A stretch of DNA of 64,000 nucleotides, from positions 3,702,501 to 3,766,500 of the forward strand of contig NZ_CP089211.1 in the NCBI RefSeq assembly GCF_021183825.1. Direction: 5' to 3'. The DNA comes from Sinomicrobium kalidii (GTDB taxonomy: Bacteria > Bacteroidota > Bacteroidia > Flavobacteriales > Flavobacteriaceae). The notes beneath the pieces were generated by a model that had not been told where the DNA came from, made no database searches, and was given only the letters and a program-made list of their open reading frames with translations. Position numbers and translations under genes: made by a program. Shown here piece by piece: positions 25,400 through 33,199 of the stretch. Position 1 is the stretch's first letter; each line of letters begins with the position of its first letter.

Positions 25400-26260
25400 T
25401 CAGTGATTGAGCGTCCCGGAGTTGATGACCGGTGCGGCGTCTTTATCGGAACACAGCACAACCATGAGGTTGCTTACCATTGCGGCCTTTCGCTCTTCAT
25501 CCAGCGTCACGATCTCCTTTTTGCTGAGTTCGTCCAAAGCCATTTCCACCATGCTTACGGCACCTTCCACGATTTTATGCCGGGCTGCGACTATGGCAGT
25601 AGCCTGTTGGCGTTTCAGCATGGCATTGGCAATTTCCTGGGCATAGGCCAGATAACCTATCCGGGCCTCCAGTACTTCAATACCGGCCATGGCCAGACGT
25701 TCCTGGACTTCCTTTTCCAGGGCTTCGCTGACCTCGTTGACACTCGACCGGAGCGTGATGTCTTCATCAGATCCTTCATCCGCAAAATTGTCGTAAGGGT
25801 ACATGCTGGCCAGTTTTCGTACGGCAGCATCGGTTTGTACACGAACAAAATCCTTATAATCATCTACTTCAAACGCGGCTTTATAGGTATCCCTTACCCG
25901 CCATACCAGAATGGTGCTTATCATTACGGGATTGCCGAGTTTGTCGTTGACCTTGAGGCGTTCACTGTCGAAATTGCTGGCTTTGAGGGATATCTTTTTC
26001 TTGGTGTAAAACGGATTTACCCAGAAAAAGCCGTTCTTTTTTACCGTGCCCATATATTTCCCGAAGAGCAACAATACCCGGGACCCGTTGGGGTTGACCA
26101 GGATAAATCCTTTAGGGATAAAGAGGGAGATAACTACACTTATTATAAACCCGCCTGTTTCGGTGAACAGGAAACCTGCTATCCCACCCAGGAATAAAAC
26201 TGCGAATACCAGTAGCATCACATAGCCGTTTGCCGGAGCAATAATTTTTTCGTGTCTCAT
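25400..26260 (-). CDS. SPFH/Band 7 domain membrane protein
   Basis: A 286-residue protein: two N-terminal hydrophobic segments (residues 11-54), then an SPFH domain ([92 protein letters not shown]) and a helical tail. Such proteins form oligomeric scaffolds at the membrane and often attend proteases or quality control. First gene of a leftward group with a microprotein, a serine hydrolase and an Arc-like protein. Confidence 0.9.
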   Translation of the reverse strand: MRHEKIIAPANGYVMLLVFAVLFLGGIAGFLFTETGGFIISVVISLFIPKGFILVNPNGSRVLLLFGKYMGTVKKNGFFWVNPFYTKKKISLKASNFDSERLKVNDKLGNPVMISTILVWRVRDTYKAAFEVDDYKDFVRVQTDAAVRKLASMYPYDNFADEGSDEDITLRSSVNEVSEALEKEVQERLAMAGIEVLEARIGYLAYAQEIANAMLKRQQATAIVAARHKIVEGAVSMVEMALDELSKKEIVTLDEERKAAMVSNLMVVLCSDKDAAPVINSGTLNH

Positions 26261-26418
26261 GTTTTTGATATTAAAATGATATCATAAATATATTAATTTT
26301 TTTTAATAACTGAAGATTTTGTGCATTTTTTATGGGATACCGGGCGGTGACGGGATGAAAGACAGGGCGCAAACGGAATTTTAACTTTAAGATGACTTTT
26401 TCTTTGGAACAGAAGGGC

Positions 26419-26426
26419 TATTTTTG
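26419..26426 (+). promoter_or_regulatory. -7 element of the S1/P1 nuclease gene
   Basis: TATTTTTG, an exact TAnnTTTG match 39 bp before the ATG. A T-rich stretch TTTT stands at 26397-26400, near the -33 distance, but it is not a full TTTG. Confidence 0.5.
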
Positions 26427-26465
26427 GGGCGACTTCCCGGAGTGACGAACTAAAAAAATAATGGA

Positions 26466-27245
26466 ATGAAAAAAGCTGTTTTTTTACTTGTTGTATTGTG
26501 TATGGGAAATATGGCCCGGGCGAATACTGTGGTTTGGGGGCCTACGGGACACAGGGTTGTGGGTGAGATTGCAGAGCAATACCTCAATGGCCGCGCCCGG
26601 AGGAAAATAGCCAGACTGCTGCACGGGGAGCACCTCGCAGTAGTGGCTAACTATGCTGATAACATAAAATCCGATCCCCGTTTCCGGAAATACAGTCCCT
26701 GGCATTATGTAAATATTCCGCCGGGAAAGCAGTACGGGGAGGTTCCTGCAAGTGAATACGGCGATCTGGTGATCGGGATAGAAAAATGTATCGCCGTACT
26801 GGAAGATGATAATGCCGCGGAGGAAGACCGGGTTTTTTATCTTAAAATGTTAATCCACTTTATCGGAGATCTTCACCAGCCCCTTCATGTAGGCAGGGCC
26901 GAAGATAAAGGCGGAAATGACATACAGGTGCGCTGGTTTGATGACGGCACTAATCTGCACAGTGTCTGGGACTCCGGGATGATCGATCACTACAAAATGA
27001 GCTACACTGAAATAGCCGGCAGTTATCCGGAAATATCCCGGAAGGAGGTAAAAAAACTGCAACAGGGCAGTCTGCCGGACTGGGTGGAAGAATCCCGCGA
27101 CCTGGCGGATGAGGTATATGCTTCTGCGGAGATCGGTGAAAAACTGGGCTATCGTTATATGTACGATCATTTTGATGCCGTGAAGGAACAGCTCCGGAAG
27201 GGCGGAATCCGGCTGGCAAAGGTGCTCAACGAAATTTTCGGGTGA
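26466..27245 (+). CDS. S1/P1 nuclease family protein, exported
   Basis: A 259-residue secreted zinc nuclease. After the signal peptide (cut near ARA-NTVVW) comes WGPTGHRVVGEIAE, where the Trp and His supply zinc ligands. Further ligands are in NYADNIKSD, PWHYVN, LIHFIGDLHQPLHVG and GGNDIQV...NLHSVWDSG. Zn-dependent S1/P1 enzymes cleave single-stranded DNA and RNA and 3'-nucleotides; here it likely scavenges nucleic acids in the periplasm. Monocistronic, with its own terminator. Confidence 0.93.
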   Translation: MKKAVFLLVVLCMGNMARANTVVWGPTGHRVVGEIAEQYLNGRARRKIARLLHGEHLAVVANYADNIKSDPRFRKYSPWHYVNIPPGKQYGEVPASEYGDLVIGIEKCIAVLEDDNAAEEDRVFYLKMLIHFIGDLHQPLHVGRAEDKGGNDIQVRWFDDGTNLHSVWDSGMIDHYKMSYTEIAGSYPEISRKEVKKLQQGSLPDWVEESRDLADEVYASAEIGEKLGYRYMYDHFDAVKEQLRKGGIRLAKVLNEIFG

Positions 27246-27401
27246 TTTTCCGGGGAATTCCTGTTTAAAACCATTTCCTTAGTTTGGCACGGCATTTGAT
27301 CTATTATCCGTGAAGGCTAAGCGCGAGGAAATTAATATATGTATTCCCGTTATGTTAAAGGCAGCAATTGGCTTTCGTATCCCAGGGAATAAGAAACACA
27401 A

Positions 27402-27431
27402 AGCGTCCGCCGAAAGCGGACGGCTTTTTTT
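27402..27431 (+). terminator. Terminator after the S1/P1 nuclease gene
   Basis: Stem CGTCCGC/GCGGACG with loop CGAAA and a TTTTTTT tract. It lies 157 bp after the nuclease stop, between convergent genes. Confidence 0.8.
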
Positions 27432-27445
27432 ACTTCAATTATTTA

Positions 27446-28072
27446 TCAGGGCTGTTTTTTGATATTTCGGAAAGTCATATTGATCCTCCGGCCTGTTTCC
27501 CTTGCGGTTTTTGGGATCTGGTGCAGCCAGTGGTGCTGGGTTTTTCCCTGCATAATGAGCAGACTTCCGTTTTCCAGCAGTAATTTGTGTTTGTACTGTT
27601 TCTCTTTTTTGTGCTTCAGGTGAAAGTAACGTTCCGCCCCGAGGCTCACAGAAGCGATCACCGGGTTTGTGCCCAGTTCGGGTTCGTTATCCGCATGCCA
27701 GCCGTTGCTGTCTTTTCCGTGGCGGTACAGGTTTAAAAGGCAGGAGGTAAAATGTGTTTCGCATGCCTGTTCTACCTTTTGTTTTATTTCTTCCAGTTCC
27801 GGGAAAAAGGGGAGCGGGTGCATGGTGATCCCCGAATAGGAATAAGGGGCTTCGTTATCGGCATATAACGCCGTTAACCGGGGTTGAGGGTGGGTTTTTC
27901 CGAAGAGGGTAATATAATCCTGCTGCCATCGGGCAGCGTTCAGAATGGCATCGTAATAGCGTAACGCGTCCGCTTCCGGGAAAAATCCGGGACAATAGCA
28001 GACATCGGCATCTTTCAACGGAATCCTGTATGTGTCTTTTTTATACAATGTAACGGGTATTGGGTTACACAC
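27446..28072 (-). CDS. AlkB-like 2-oxoglutarate/Fe(II) oxygenase
   Basis: A 208-residue protein with the AlkB core: NLYRHGKDSNGWHADNE gives the iron ligands H126 and D128, the distal His lies in TQHHWLHQIP, and the 2-oxoglutarate-binding arginines lie in GRRINMTFR. The ALKBH2/3-type order and length suggest repair of alkylated nucleic-acid bases by oxidative demethylation. It follows the AraC-family gene by 9 bp and should be co-transcribed with it. Confidence 0.9.
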   Translation of the reverse strand: MCNPIPVTLYKKDTYRIPLKDADVCYCPGFFPEADALRYYDAILNAARWQQDYITLFGKTHPQPRLTALYADNEAPYSYSGITMHPLPFFPELEEIKQKVEQACETHFTSCLLNLYRHGKDSNGWHADNEPELGTNPVIASVSLGAERYFHLKHKKEKQYKHKLLLENGSLLIMQGKTQHHWLHQIPKTARETGRRINMTFRNIKKQP

Positions 28073-28081
28073 TGTCTTTTA

Positions 28082-28960
28082 TCAGTTGAATACAGACTGG
28101 AGTTCATGCCTGTATTCCGTAGGACTTTTACCGGTAAACTCCCTGAACGATTTGTTGAAATGCGAAAAATTGTTGAACCCGCTTTCGAAACATATCTCGG
28201 TAATGCTCATCGGCTTTTCGGCCAGCAGTTTGGAAGCGTGTACCAACCGGTATTCGTTTACAAACTTTGTAAAGGTCTTGTTGCTTATCTTCTTAAAATA
28301 CCTGCAGAACGAGGGCACGGTCATACTTACGATTTCCGCTACTTCATCCAGGGAGATCTGTCTCCTGTAATTGTCCTTGACAAAATTAAAGATAATATTT
28401 ATCCTTTCGTTGTCCTGGACTTCTGTTTCCAGGAGAAAACTCTCCGCATTGAGTACCTTGTATTCTTTGGAATCCTGGAGGTCGTGCAGCACACTCAGGA
28501 TGGTAAGCAGCCTGTTGAACTGCGATTGTGCAGCCATATGCTCTATTTTCCTTCCTATTTTTTCCTTGGTTTCGCCATAAAAAGCGATCCCTCCTTTGGC
28601 CCGGTCAAAAATGGTCTGGATGTTTTTCATCTCGGGGATTTCCAGGAAATCCCTCCCCAGGAAGGTGGGTTTCATCTGTATTACCGTTTCACTTTTGTTG
28701 CCGGTAAGTTCGTTGGTAAAGCCGCAGTGGGGGAGGTTACTGCCTATCAGGATGAGGTCGCCGTCTGTGTAATAGGATATGTGGCTGCCTATTTGCCGTT
28801 TGCCGGCGCCTCCGTTTACGTAAACCAGTTCTATTTCCGGGTGGTAATGCCATACCCTTGCCTTGTTGTTCTTTTTCTGGCGGTACCTGGAATAGGAAAA
28901 AGAATTACCGAACGAAGGGTGTATGACTTCGAATGACGGTTTTAGATTTTTCAATTCCAT
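28082..28960 (-). CDS. AraC family transcriptional regulator (cupin sensor)
   Basis: A 292-residue protein with an N-terminal cupin-like ligand domain (WHYHPEIELVYVNGG; SYYTDGDLILIGSNLPH) and two C-terminal helix-turn-helix motifs (ISLDEVAEIVSMTVPSFCRYFKK; MSITEICFESGFNNFSHFNKSFREFTGKSPTEYR), the AraC/XylS layout. The cupin type usually senses sugars. The neighbour alkB is 9 bp downstream; its link with a sugar sensor is not obvious. A perfect palindrome at its predicted transcription start may be an operator. Confidence 0.9.
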   Translation of the reverse strand: MELKNLKPSFEVIHPSFGNSFSYSRYRQKKNNKARVWHYHPEIELVYVNGGAGKRQIGSHISYYTDGDLILIGSNLPHCGFTNELTGNKSETVIQMKPTFLGRDFLEIPEMKNIQTIFDRAKGGIAFYGETKEKIGRKIEHMAAQSQFNRLLTILSVLHDLQDSKEYKVLNAESFLLETEVQDNERINIIFNFVKDNYRRQISLDEVAEIVSMTVPSFCRYFKKISNKTFTKFVNEYRLVHASKLLAEKPMSITEICFESGFNNFSHFNKSFREFTGKSPTEYRHELQSVFN

Positions 28961-29004
28961 AGTTGTATATTTTTGAATGTTGAATTTTTTCTAAAAAATA
29001 TCGT

Positions 29005-29031
29005 GATATTGGCAATATCTATACAAAGTTA
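29005..29031 (-). promoter_or_regulatory. Promoter -7 element and palindrome upstream of the AraC-family gene
   Basis: On the minus strand TAACTTTG (29031-29024) matches TAnnTTTG exactly. Directly downstream, GATATTG-G-CAATATC (29005-29019) is a perfect 7-1-7 inverted repeat positioned over the expected transcription start, as an autoregulatory operator might be. Confidence 0.45.
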
Positions 29032-29192
29032 ACAATAATATATGAGATATTACCCGTAACATTAATTTAACATTGGGTTAGGGTTAAAATAGCACATGTA
29101 TCGGAAAATTTAACGGTAGTGTATTCGCAATGCCCGGCGTAATTTTACATCGTCAACAAAACCTAATCTGTTTAATTAAAAAAATTGCTGTT

Positions 29193-29804
29193 ATGAAAAA
29201 GTTAACCAAGATCAGTATTGTTGCCGCTGTTATGTTAATGGTGGTGACTGTCGGGGCAAAAACCGCCGGTGACGCGGACTTCTCTCTTGAAGTTAAGGCG
29301 TATGAAGGTAAAACCGTGAGTTTTGTTGTTAGTAACGTACAGAAATCCGTTGGACTTTCACTTATAGATAGGAATGACAGGGTATTGTATGCAGAAAACA
29401 TTGAAGTAAACGGTGAATACAAACGAACCTATAATTTCGACAAATTGCCGGAAGGGGAGTATTTCCTTGAAGTAGAGAGCGCTACCAAGGTGAAACGATA
29501 TCCCATAGTTGTTAATACTTATTCCGCACGGCTTTTTTATGAGAAAAACAACGAAATGTTCAAACCTATAGTTTCCGTGAGAAACAGTATGGTGTATGTA
29601 AACCTGTTGAGCCTGGACAAGTCGCCGCTTCACATAGAGGTTTATGATGACAACGATACCCTGCTTCACGAAGAAACACTGAAAGGAGCTTATGAACTGG
29701 GCAAAATGTATGATTTTTCAAATGTACACAAAGGATCATACACACTTGTCCTTACCCACAAAAACAAAACGTTCGTAAAAGAAGTAAAGACCGAAAAGTC
29801 ATAA
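29193..29804 (+). CDS. Secreted protein with two tandem beta-sandwich repeats
   Basis: A 203-residue protein of no family I can name with confidence. From MKKLTKISIV there is a clear signal peptide (cut near VGA-KTAG). The mature part shows two similar halves: residues about 27-105 (VSFVVSNVQKSVGLSLIDRNDRVLY...LPEGEYFLEVES) and about 120-200 (VYVNLLSLDKSPLHIEVYDDNDTLL...VHKGSYTLVLTH). This resembles short DUF3244-like periplasmic domains of Bacteroidota. I place the start at 29193, not the in-frame upstream Met, because the signal peptide begins there. Confidence 0.7.
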   Translation: MKKLTKISIVAAVMLMVVTVGAKTAGDADFSLEVKAYEGKTVSFVVSNVQKSVGLSLIDRNDRVLYAENIEVNGEYKRTYNFDKLPEGEYFLEVESATKVKRYPIVVNTYSARLFYEKNNEMFKPIVSVRNSMVYVNLLSLDKSPLHIEVYDDNDTLLHEETLKGAYELGKMYDFSNVHKGSYTLVLTHKNKTFVKEVKTEKS

Positions 29805-29869
29805 ATAAGGAAAAAGAAAAAGATTAATATTGGGTTTTTTAATAGATTGATTGATTTTAAAGCGAAAGA

Positions 29870-29894
29870 GGCTGCCGGAAAGGCAGCCTTTTTT
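29870..29894 (+). terminator. Rho-independent terminator after the secreted protein gene
   Basis: Stem GGCTGCC/GGCAGCC with a 5-nt loop and TTTTTT, between convergent genes. Confidence 0.85.
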
Positions 29895-29900
29895 CATGGT

Positions 29901-31688
29901 TTACGACTGTGATTGTGTTTCAGTGATCCAGGCGTTTATTTTGTCTTCCAGTAATTGCAGCGGCAAACATCCTGATTCCAGTATTTTATTGTGAAATTGT
30001 TTGATGTCGAACCGGTCTCCCAGTGCTTTTTCTGTTTTTTCCCGAAGTTCCAGGATCTTCAACTGGCCTGCTTTATAAGACAGGGCCTGGCCCGGTATTG
30101 CCATGTAACGTTCTATTTCCGCTGTAATTCCGGCTTCCGACTCCGCTTCGTTATCCAAAGAATATTGAATAGCCTGTTCCCGGGTCCAGTCTTTTGTGTG
30201 TATTCCGGTATCCACAACCAGCCGTATGGCGCGGTGCATTTCGGCGCTTAACATACCGAAATATTGATAAGGGTCTGTGTAAAGCCCCAGTTCTTTGCCC
30301 AGCGATTCCGAATAAAGCGCCCATCCTTCACCGTAGGCACTGTAGTATAGTGATTTGCGGAACATGGGGAGCGAATCGTTTTCCTGTTGCAGGGAAATCT
30401 GGTAGTGATGTCCGGGGATGGCCTCGTGAAGGAACAGGTCCTCATCGGAGAATACATTGTAGTTTTTTACATCGGGAATGGGGACATAAAATATTCCCGG
30501 CCGCGTTCCGTCCAGAGAACCCGGATGGTATTCGGCACTTGCCGAGGCCTCGCGGAATGCCTCGGTACGGCGTACTTCAAAGGCGGTTTCCGGGGCCAGG
30601 TCAAAAAGCTTGTCCAGTTGGGGCTGCATGGTCCGGTGAATTTCTTTGAAATTGTCGATCACCTGTTGCGGATCGGTGTAGGGCATCAGCTCTTTTTTGT
30701 TCCTTACATGGTCAAAAAAGGCCTTGAGGTCACCTTTAAACCCTGTTTCCGCTTTAACCTTTTCCATCTCCGAGGCAATACGTTCCACTTCCTTCAGTCC
30801 CAGTTCATGGATTTCCCCGGCAGTTAGATCCGTAGTAGTGTATTTCCGGATAAGGTGGTTGTAGAATTCCCGGCCTTCCGGTATTGCAGAGATTCCCGAG
30901 CTTTCCCTCCCGGCAGGGAGGTATTCATCTTTTAAAAAAGTGTGTAAATCTTTAAAGGCGGGGATCAGTTGATCTCCGATCATGGTGGTGTAGGCTTTTC
31001 GGAGACTGGTTTTTTCTTCATCGGTAAAGGTTTCGGGGAAGTTTTTTACCGGGGTATAAAACAGGTGTTCTTCCACTTCCGCATTGGCCAGGCCTTCTAT
31101 CTGGGGAAGAATTTTTATTGTGAGTGACTTTGGAAGGACATATCCTTTTTCCATTCCTTTCTTCATGTTTGCCACCGCAGTATCGCACCATATTGTAAAA
31201 GCGTCGATACGTTTGAGCCAGTTGTTGTAATCTTCCGCGGTATTGAAGGGCTGTGCTCCCGTTCCGCCGGCCAGTTGTGTCATGGTGAGGGGCAGGGAAT
31301 AAAATTGATTGAAAGGGATCAAATGCGTGGGAAATTCCAGTTCCTCCAGGTTCATGTCGCATTCCCACCGGAGGATGTCATAGCTCATTTGCTCGTTTTT
31401 GCTGAGTGTATTCCTGTCATAGTTTTCCAGCTTTGTATTATAGCGTGAGTAAAAAGCCTTGAGTGAGTCCCTGTATGCTTCGGTGATGTTGTTGGGAAGA
31501 CGGTCATTGTAACGGTTGTCGCCTGCAAAAGTGGCATTGAGGGGATTTAATTTCAGGCTTTCTTCATAATAGTCTTCAAATACCTGTGCAATGGGAGGCT
31601 GGTCTTCGGATTTTTGTGTTGCTTCTTTTTTACAGCTTTGCATAAACACCAGTAGAATACCGGTGATAAGAATAATTTTCTTTTTCAT
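29901..31688 (-). CDS. DUF885 family metallopeptidase-like lipoprotein
   Basis: A 595-residue lipoprotein with lipobox C19 (VFMQSC). The signature HEAIPGHH at residues 421-428 resembles the HExxH zinc site of M3/M32-type peptidases, with further conserved YYSAYGEGWALYSE and DTGIHTKDWT downstream. It is mostly helical, as expected for the family, and is presumably a periplasmic zinc peptidase or carboxypeptidase. Two leftward genes lie upstream, 70 bp and more away. Confidence 0.88.
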   Translation of the reverse strand: MKKKIILITGILLVFMQSCKKEATQKSEDQPPIAQVFEDYYEESLKLNPLNATFAGDNRYNDRLPNNITEAYRDSLKAFYSRYNTKLENYDRNTLSKNEQMSYDILRWECDMNLEELEFPTHLIPFNQFYSLPLTMTQLAGGTGAQPFNTAEDYNNWLKRIDAFTIWCDTAVANMKKGMEKGYVLPKSLTIKILPQIEGLANAEVEEHLFYTPVKNFPETFTDEEKTSLRKAYTTMIGDQLIPAFKDLHTFLKDEYLPAGRESSGISAIPEGREFYNHLIRKYTTTDLTAGEIHELGLKEVERIASEMEKVKAETGFKGDLKAFFDHVRNKKELMPYTDPQQVIDNFKEIHRTMQPQLDKLFDLAPETAFEVRRTEAFREASASAEYHPGSLDGTRPGIFYVPIPDVKNYNVFSDEDLFLHEAIPGHHYQISLQQENDSLPMFRKSLYYSAYGEGWALYSESLGKELGLYTDPYQYFGMLSAEMHRAIRLVVDTGIHTKDWTREQAIQYSLDNEAESEAGITAEIERYMAIPGQALSYKAGQLKILELREKTEKALGDRFDIKQFHNKILESGCLPLQLLEDKINAWITETQSQS

Positions 31689-31758
31689 GGGAATTGGTTA
31701 TTGAGTAGTTAGCGTCGATAAGGGCTTTCATGTACAGAAAGAAGACTCCGGCCGGATA

Positions 31759-32238
31759 TTATGCCGAAGGTGAAGCCGACGAAGTATCCGGTTTTACTCC
31801 GTTGTCCTGCATTTTTCGGTTGCGGTGGTTGCGGTACAGGGGTGGGACGTATTCCAGTTTCCGGAAGCGGAGCGCTTCCCAGTCTTTGTTGATGATGAGG
31901 TCTTCAACCCAGTCATAGGAATTCCGGGTAAGCGGGCCCCAGTTATAGGCATCCGTAATATCCGTGGTGTAATTTTTGGAGATGGTTCTGGGGTGTGCGA
32001 TCCATAGAATCACATCGTCTTTAAGCTTTGGTCCCAGTGTAAGCATTTGTTGTTCGAACTCCTTTATAGAGGTGACAAATACCAGTGCAAATTCCACTTT
32101 ATTGACCTGTACAAGCGACTCTATGACCTCGATACCCACAAGTTCGGCCAGTTGTTTTGTAAATCCCCTGGGTTCGTTCAACACCAGGATCTCTTTTTGG
32201 TTTTCCAGTTTTAATTTTTTGAACAGGTTTGTCATCAC
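31759..32238 (-). CDS. Conserved hypothetical protein (DUF3052-like)
   Basis: A 159-residue soluble protein without signal peptide. Alternating strands and helices can be seen (KEILVLNEPRGFTKQLAELVG; KVEFALVFVTSIKEFEQQM; DDVILWIAHP), a Rossmann-like start, then an aromatic-rich second half (DAYNWGPLTRNSYDWVEDLIINKDWEALRFRKLEYVPPLY). It resembles DUF3052-type proteins, but I am not sure. Met codons at 32238 and 32235 are both possible starts. Confidence 0.6.
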   Translation of the reverse strand: MMTNLFKKLKLENQKEILVLNEPRGFTKQLAELVGIEVIESLVQVNKVEFALVFVTSIKEFEQQMLTLGPKLKDDVILWIAHPRTISKNYTTDITDAYNWGPLTRNSYDWVEDLIINKDWEALRFRKLEYVPPLYRNHRNRKMQDNGVKPDTSSASPSA

Positions 32239-32349
32239 TTCTATAATTGCAAAAGGTTTGTAAAAAGCCGTGCCTCATAAAAATACAAAAAAATCTTTTC
32301 ATTTGACGTTTTTACGGCCTCCTTTTACCTTTAAAGGATGAGAAAAGTG

Positions 32350-32991
32350 TCAGGATATTCTTGAGAGCGCCTTGCCCAGGTCTTTTCGGCAACTTTCCGC
32401 CAGGTGGGGGTGTATGATGGCTTTTTGTATGGTTTGCCCGTTCCGGGGCCGGTAAAGCAGTTCAAAAATGTTTTTCAGGCTTAATTGTCGCGGATCTCTT
32501 TCCAGGATGGTAACAGGGTCTCCCGCAGCTACGGTGCCCCGTGAAAGTACACGAAGATATGCGCCGGGAAAGGCATGAGTGATAAAGTGCTTTAGGACTT
32601 TTTGGTCGCCGAACCGGATACCCAGTTTAAAGCAGGGTTGTCTTGGCTGGGAAACCTGTACCACTGCACTGCCTATTTTCATGACATCGCCAATGCGTAT
32701 ATCGGCTTCGTCAAGTCCCTGTACCGTGATGTTTTCGCCGAACATTCCCCAGTTCCAGTCGAGGTCGGGGTAAAGGTTTTTCCAGTAGGGGTAATGATCG
32801 GCAGAAAAGAGGTAACAGGCCTTGTCTTTTCCACCGTGGTATTTCCGGTCTACTACGGTATCGCCTTTTACATCTTCGGCCTCCAGCACTATGGGGTCGG
32901 GTACCGGGAGTTTGTAGATCCCGGTTTTAACTTCTTTTCCCCGCCAGTTGATAACAGTGGGGCGGGCTATGTTGACGGCAATGACTTTCAT
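32350..32991 (-). CDS. MOSC domain protein (YiiM-like)
   Basis: A 213-residue protein with a MOSC beta-barrel: KGDTVVDRKYHGGKDKACYLF, NWGMFGENITVQGLDEADIRIGD, and the conserved cysteine in SQPRQPCFKLG. A C-terminal helical region follows (RQLSLKNIFELLYRP). YiiM-type members use molybdenum cofactor to reduce N-hydroxylated compounds. No molybdopterin genes are nearby. Single gene, transcribed leftward. Confidence 0.85.
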   Translation of the reverse strand: MKVIAVNIARPTVINWRGKEVKTGIYKLPVPDPIVLEAEDVKGDTVVDRKYHGGKDKACYLFSADHYPYWKNLYPDLDWNWGMFGENITVQGLDEADIRIGDVMKIGSAVVQVSQPRQPCFKLGIRFGDQKVLKHFITHAFPGAYLRVLSRGTVAAGDPVTILERDPRQLSLKNIFELLYRPRNGQTIQKAIIHPHLAESCRKDLGKALSRIS

Positions 32992-33097
32992 AACGTAAAA
33001 CTACGGCTAAAAATTAAAATTTCACAACCTGTCCCTGTTTCTTCACGGTCGGGATTCCGGTTTTTTGTCTTGTTCCAAAATATAGAAGCTGATCAAC

Positions 33098-33135
33098 AAA
33101 AAACCGCTCCGGAAAAATCCACGGAACGGTTTTTT
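33098..33135 (-). terminator. Terminator downstream of htpG
   Basis: Stem AAACCG-C-TCCG / CGGA-A-CGGTTT with one mismatch and a 9-nt loop, with T tracts on both strands. It is 65 bp past the htpG stop. Confidence 0.7.
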
Positions 33136-33199
33136 ACTTAATAAAAGACCTGAAACAGAAGTCAGGTATCCGACTTTCAATATCTCAAACCCGAAAAGG

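Noticed and set aside
29075..29086. GGGTTAGGGTTA, a telomere-like repeat
   Set aside because: Only two units in a short intergenic region; no functional context in a bacterial chromosome.
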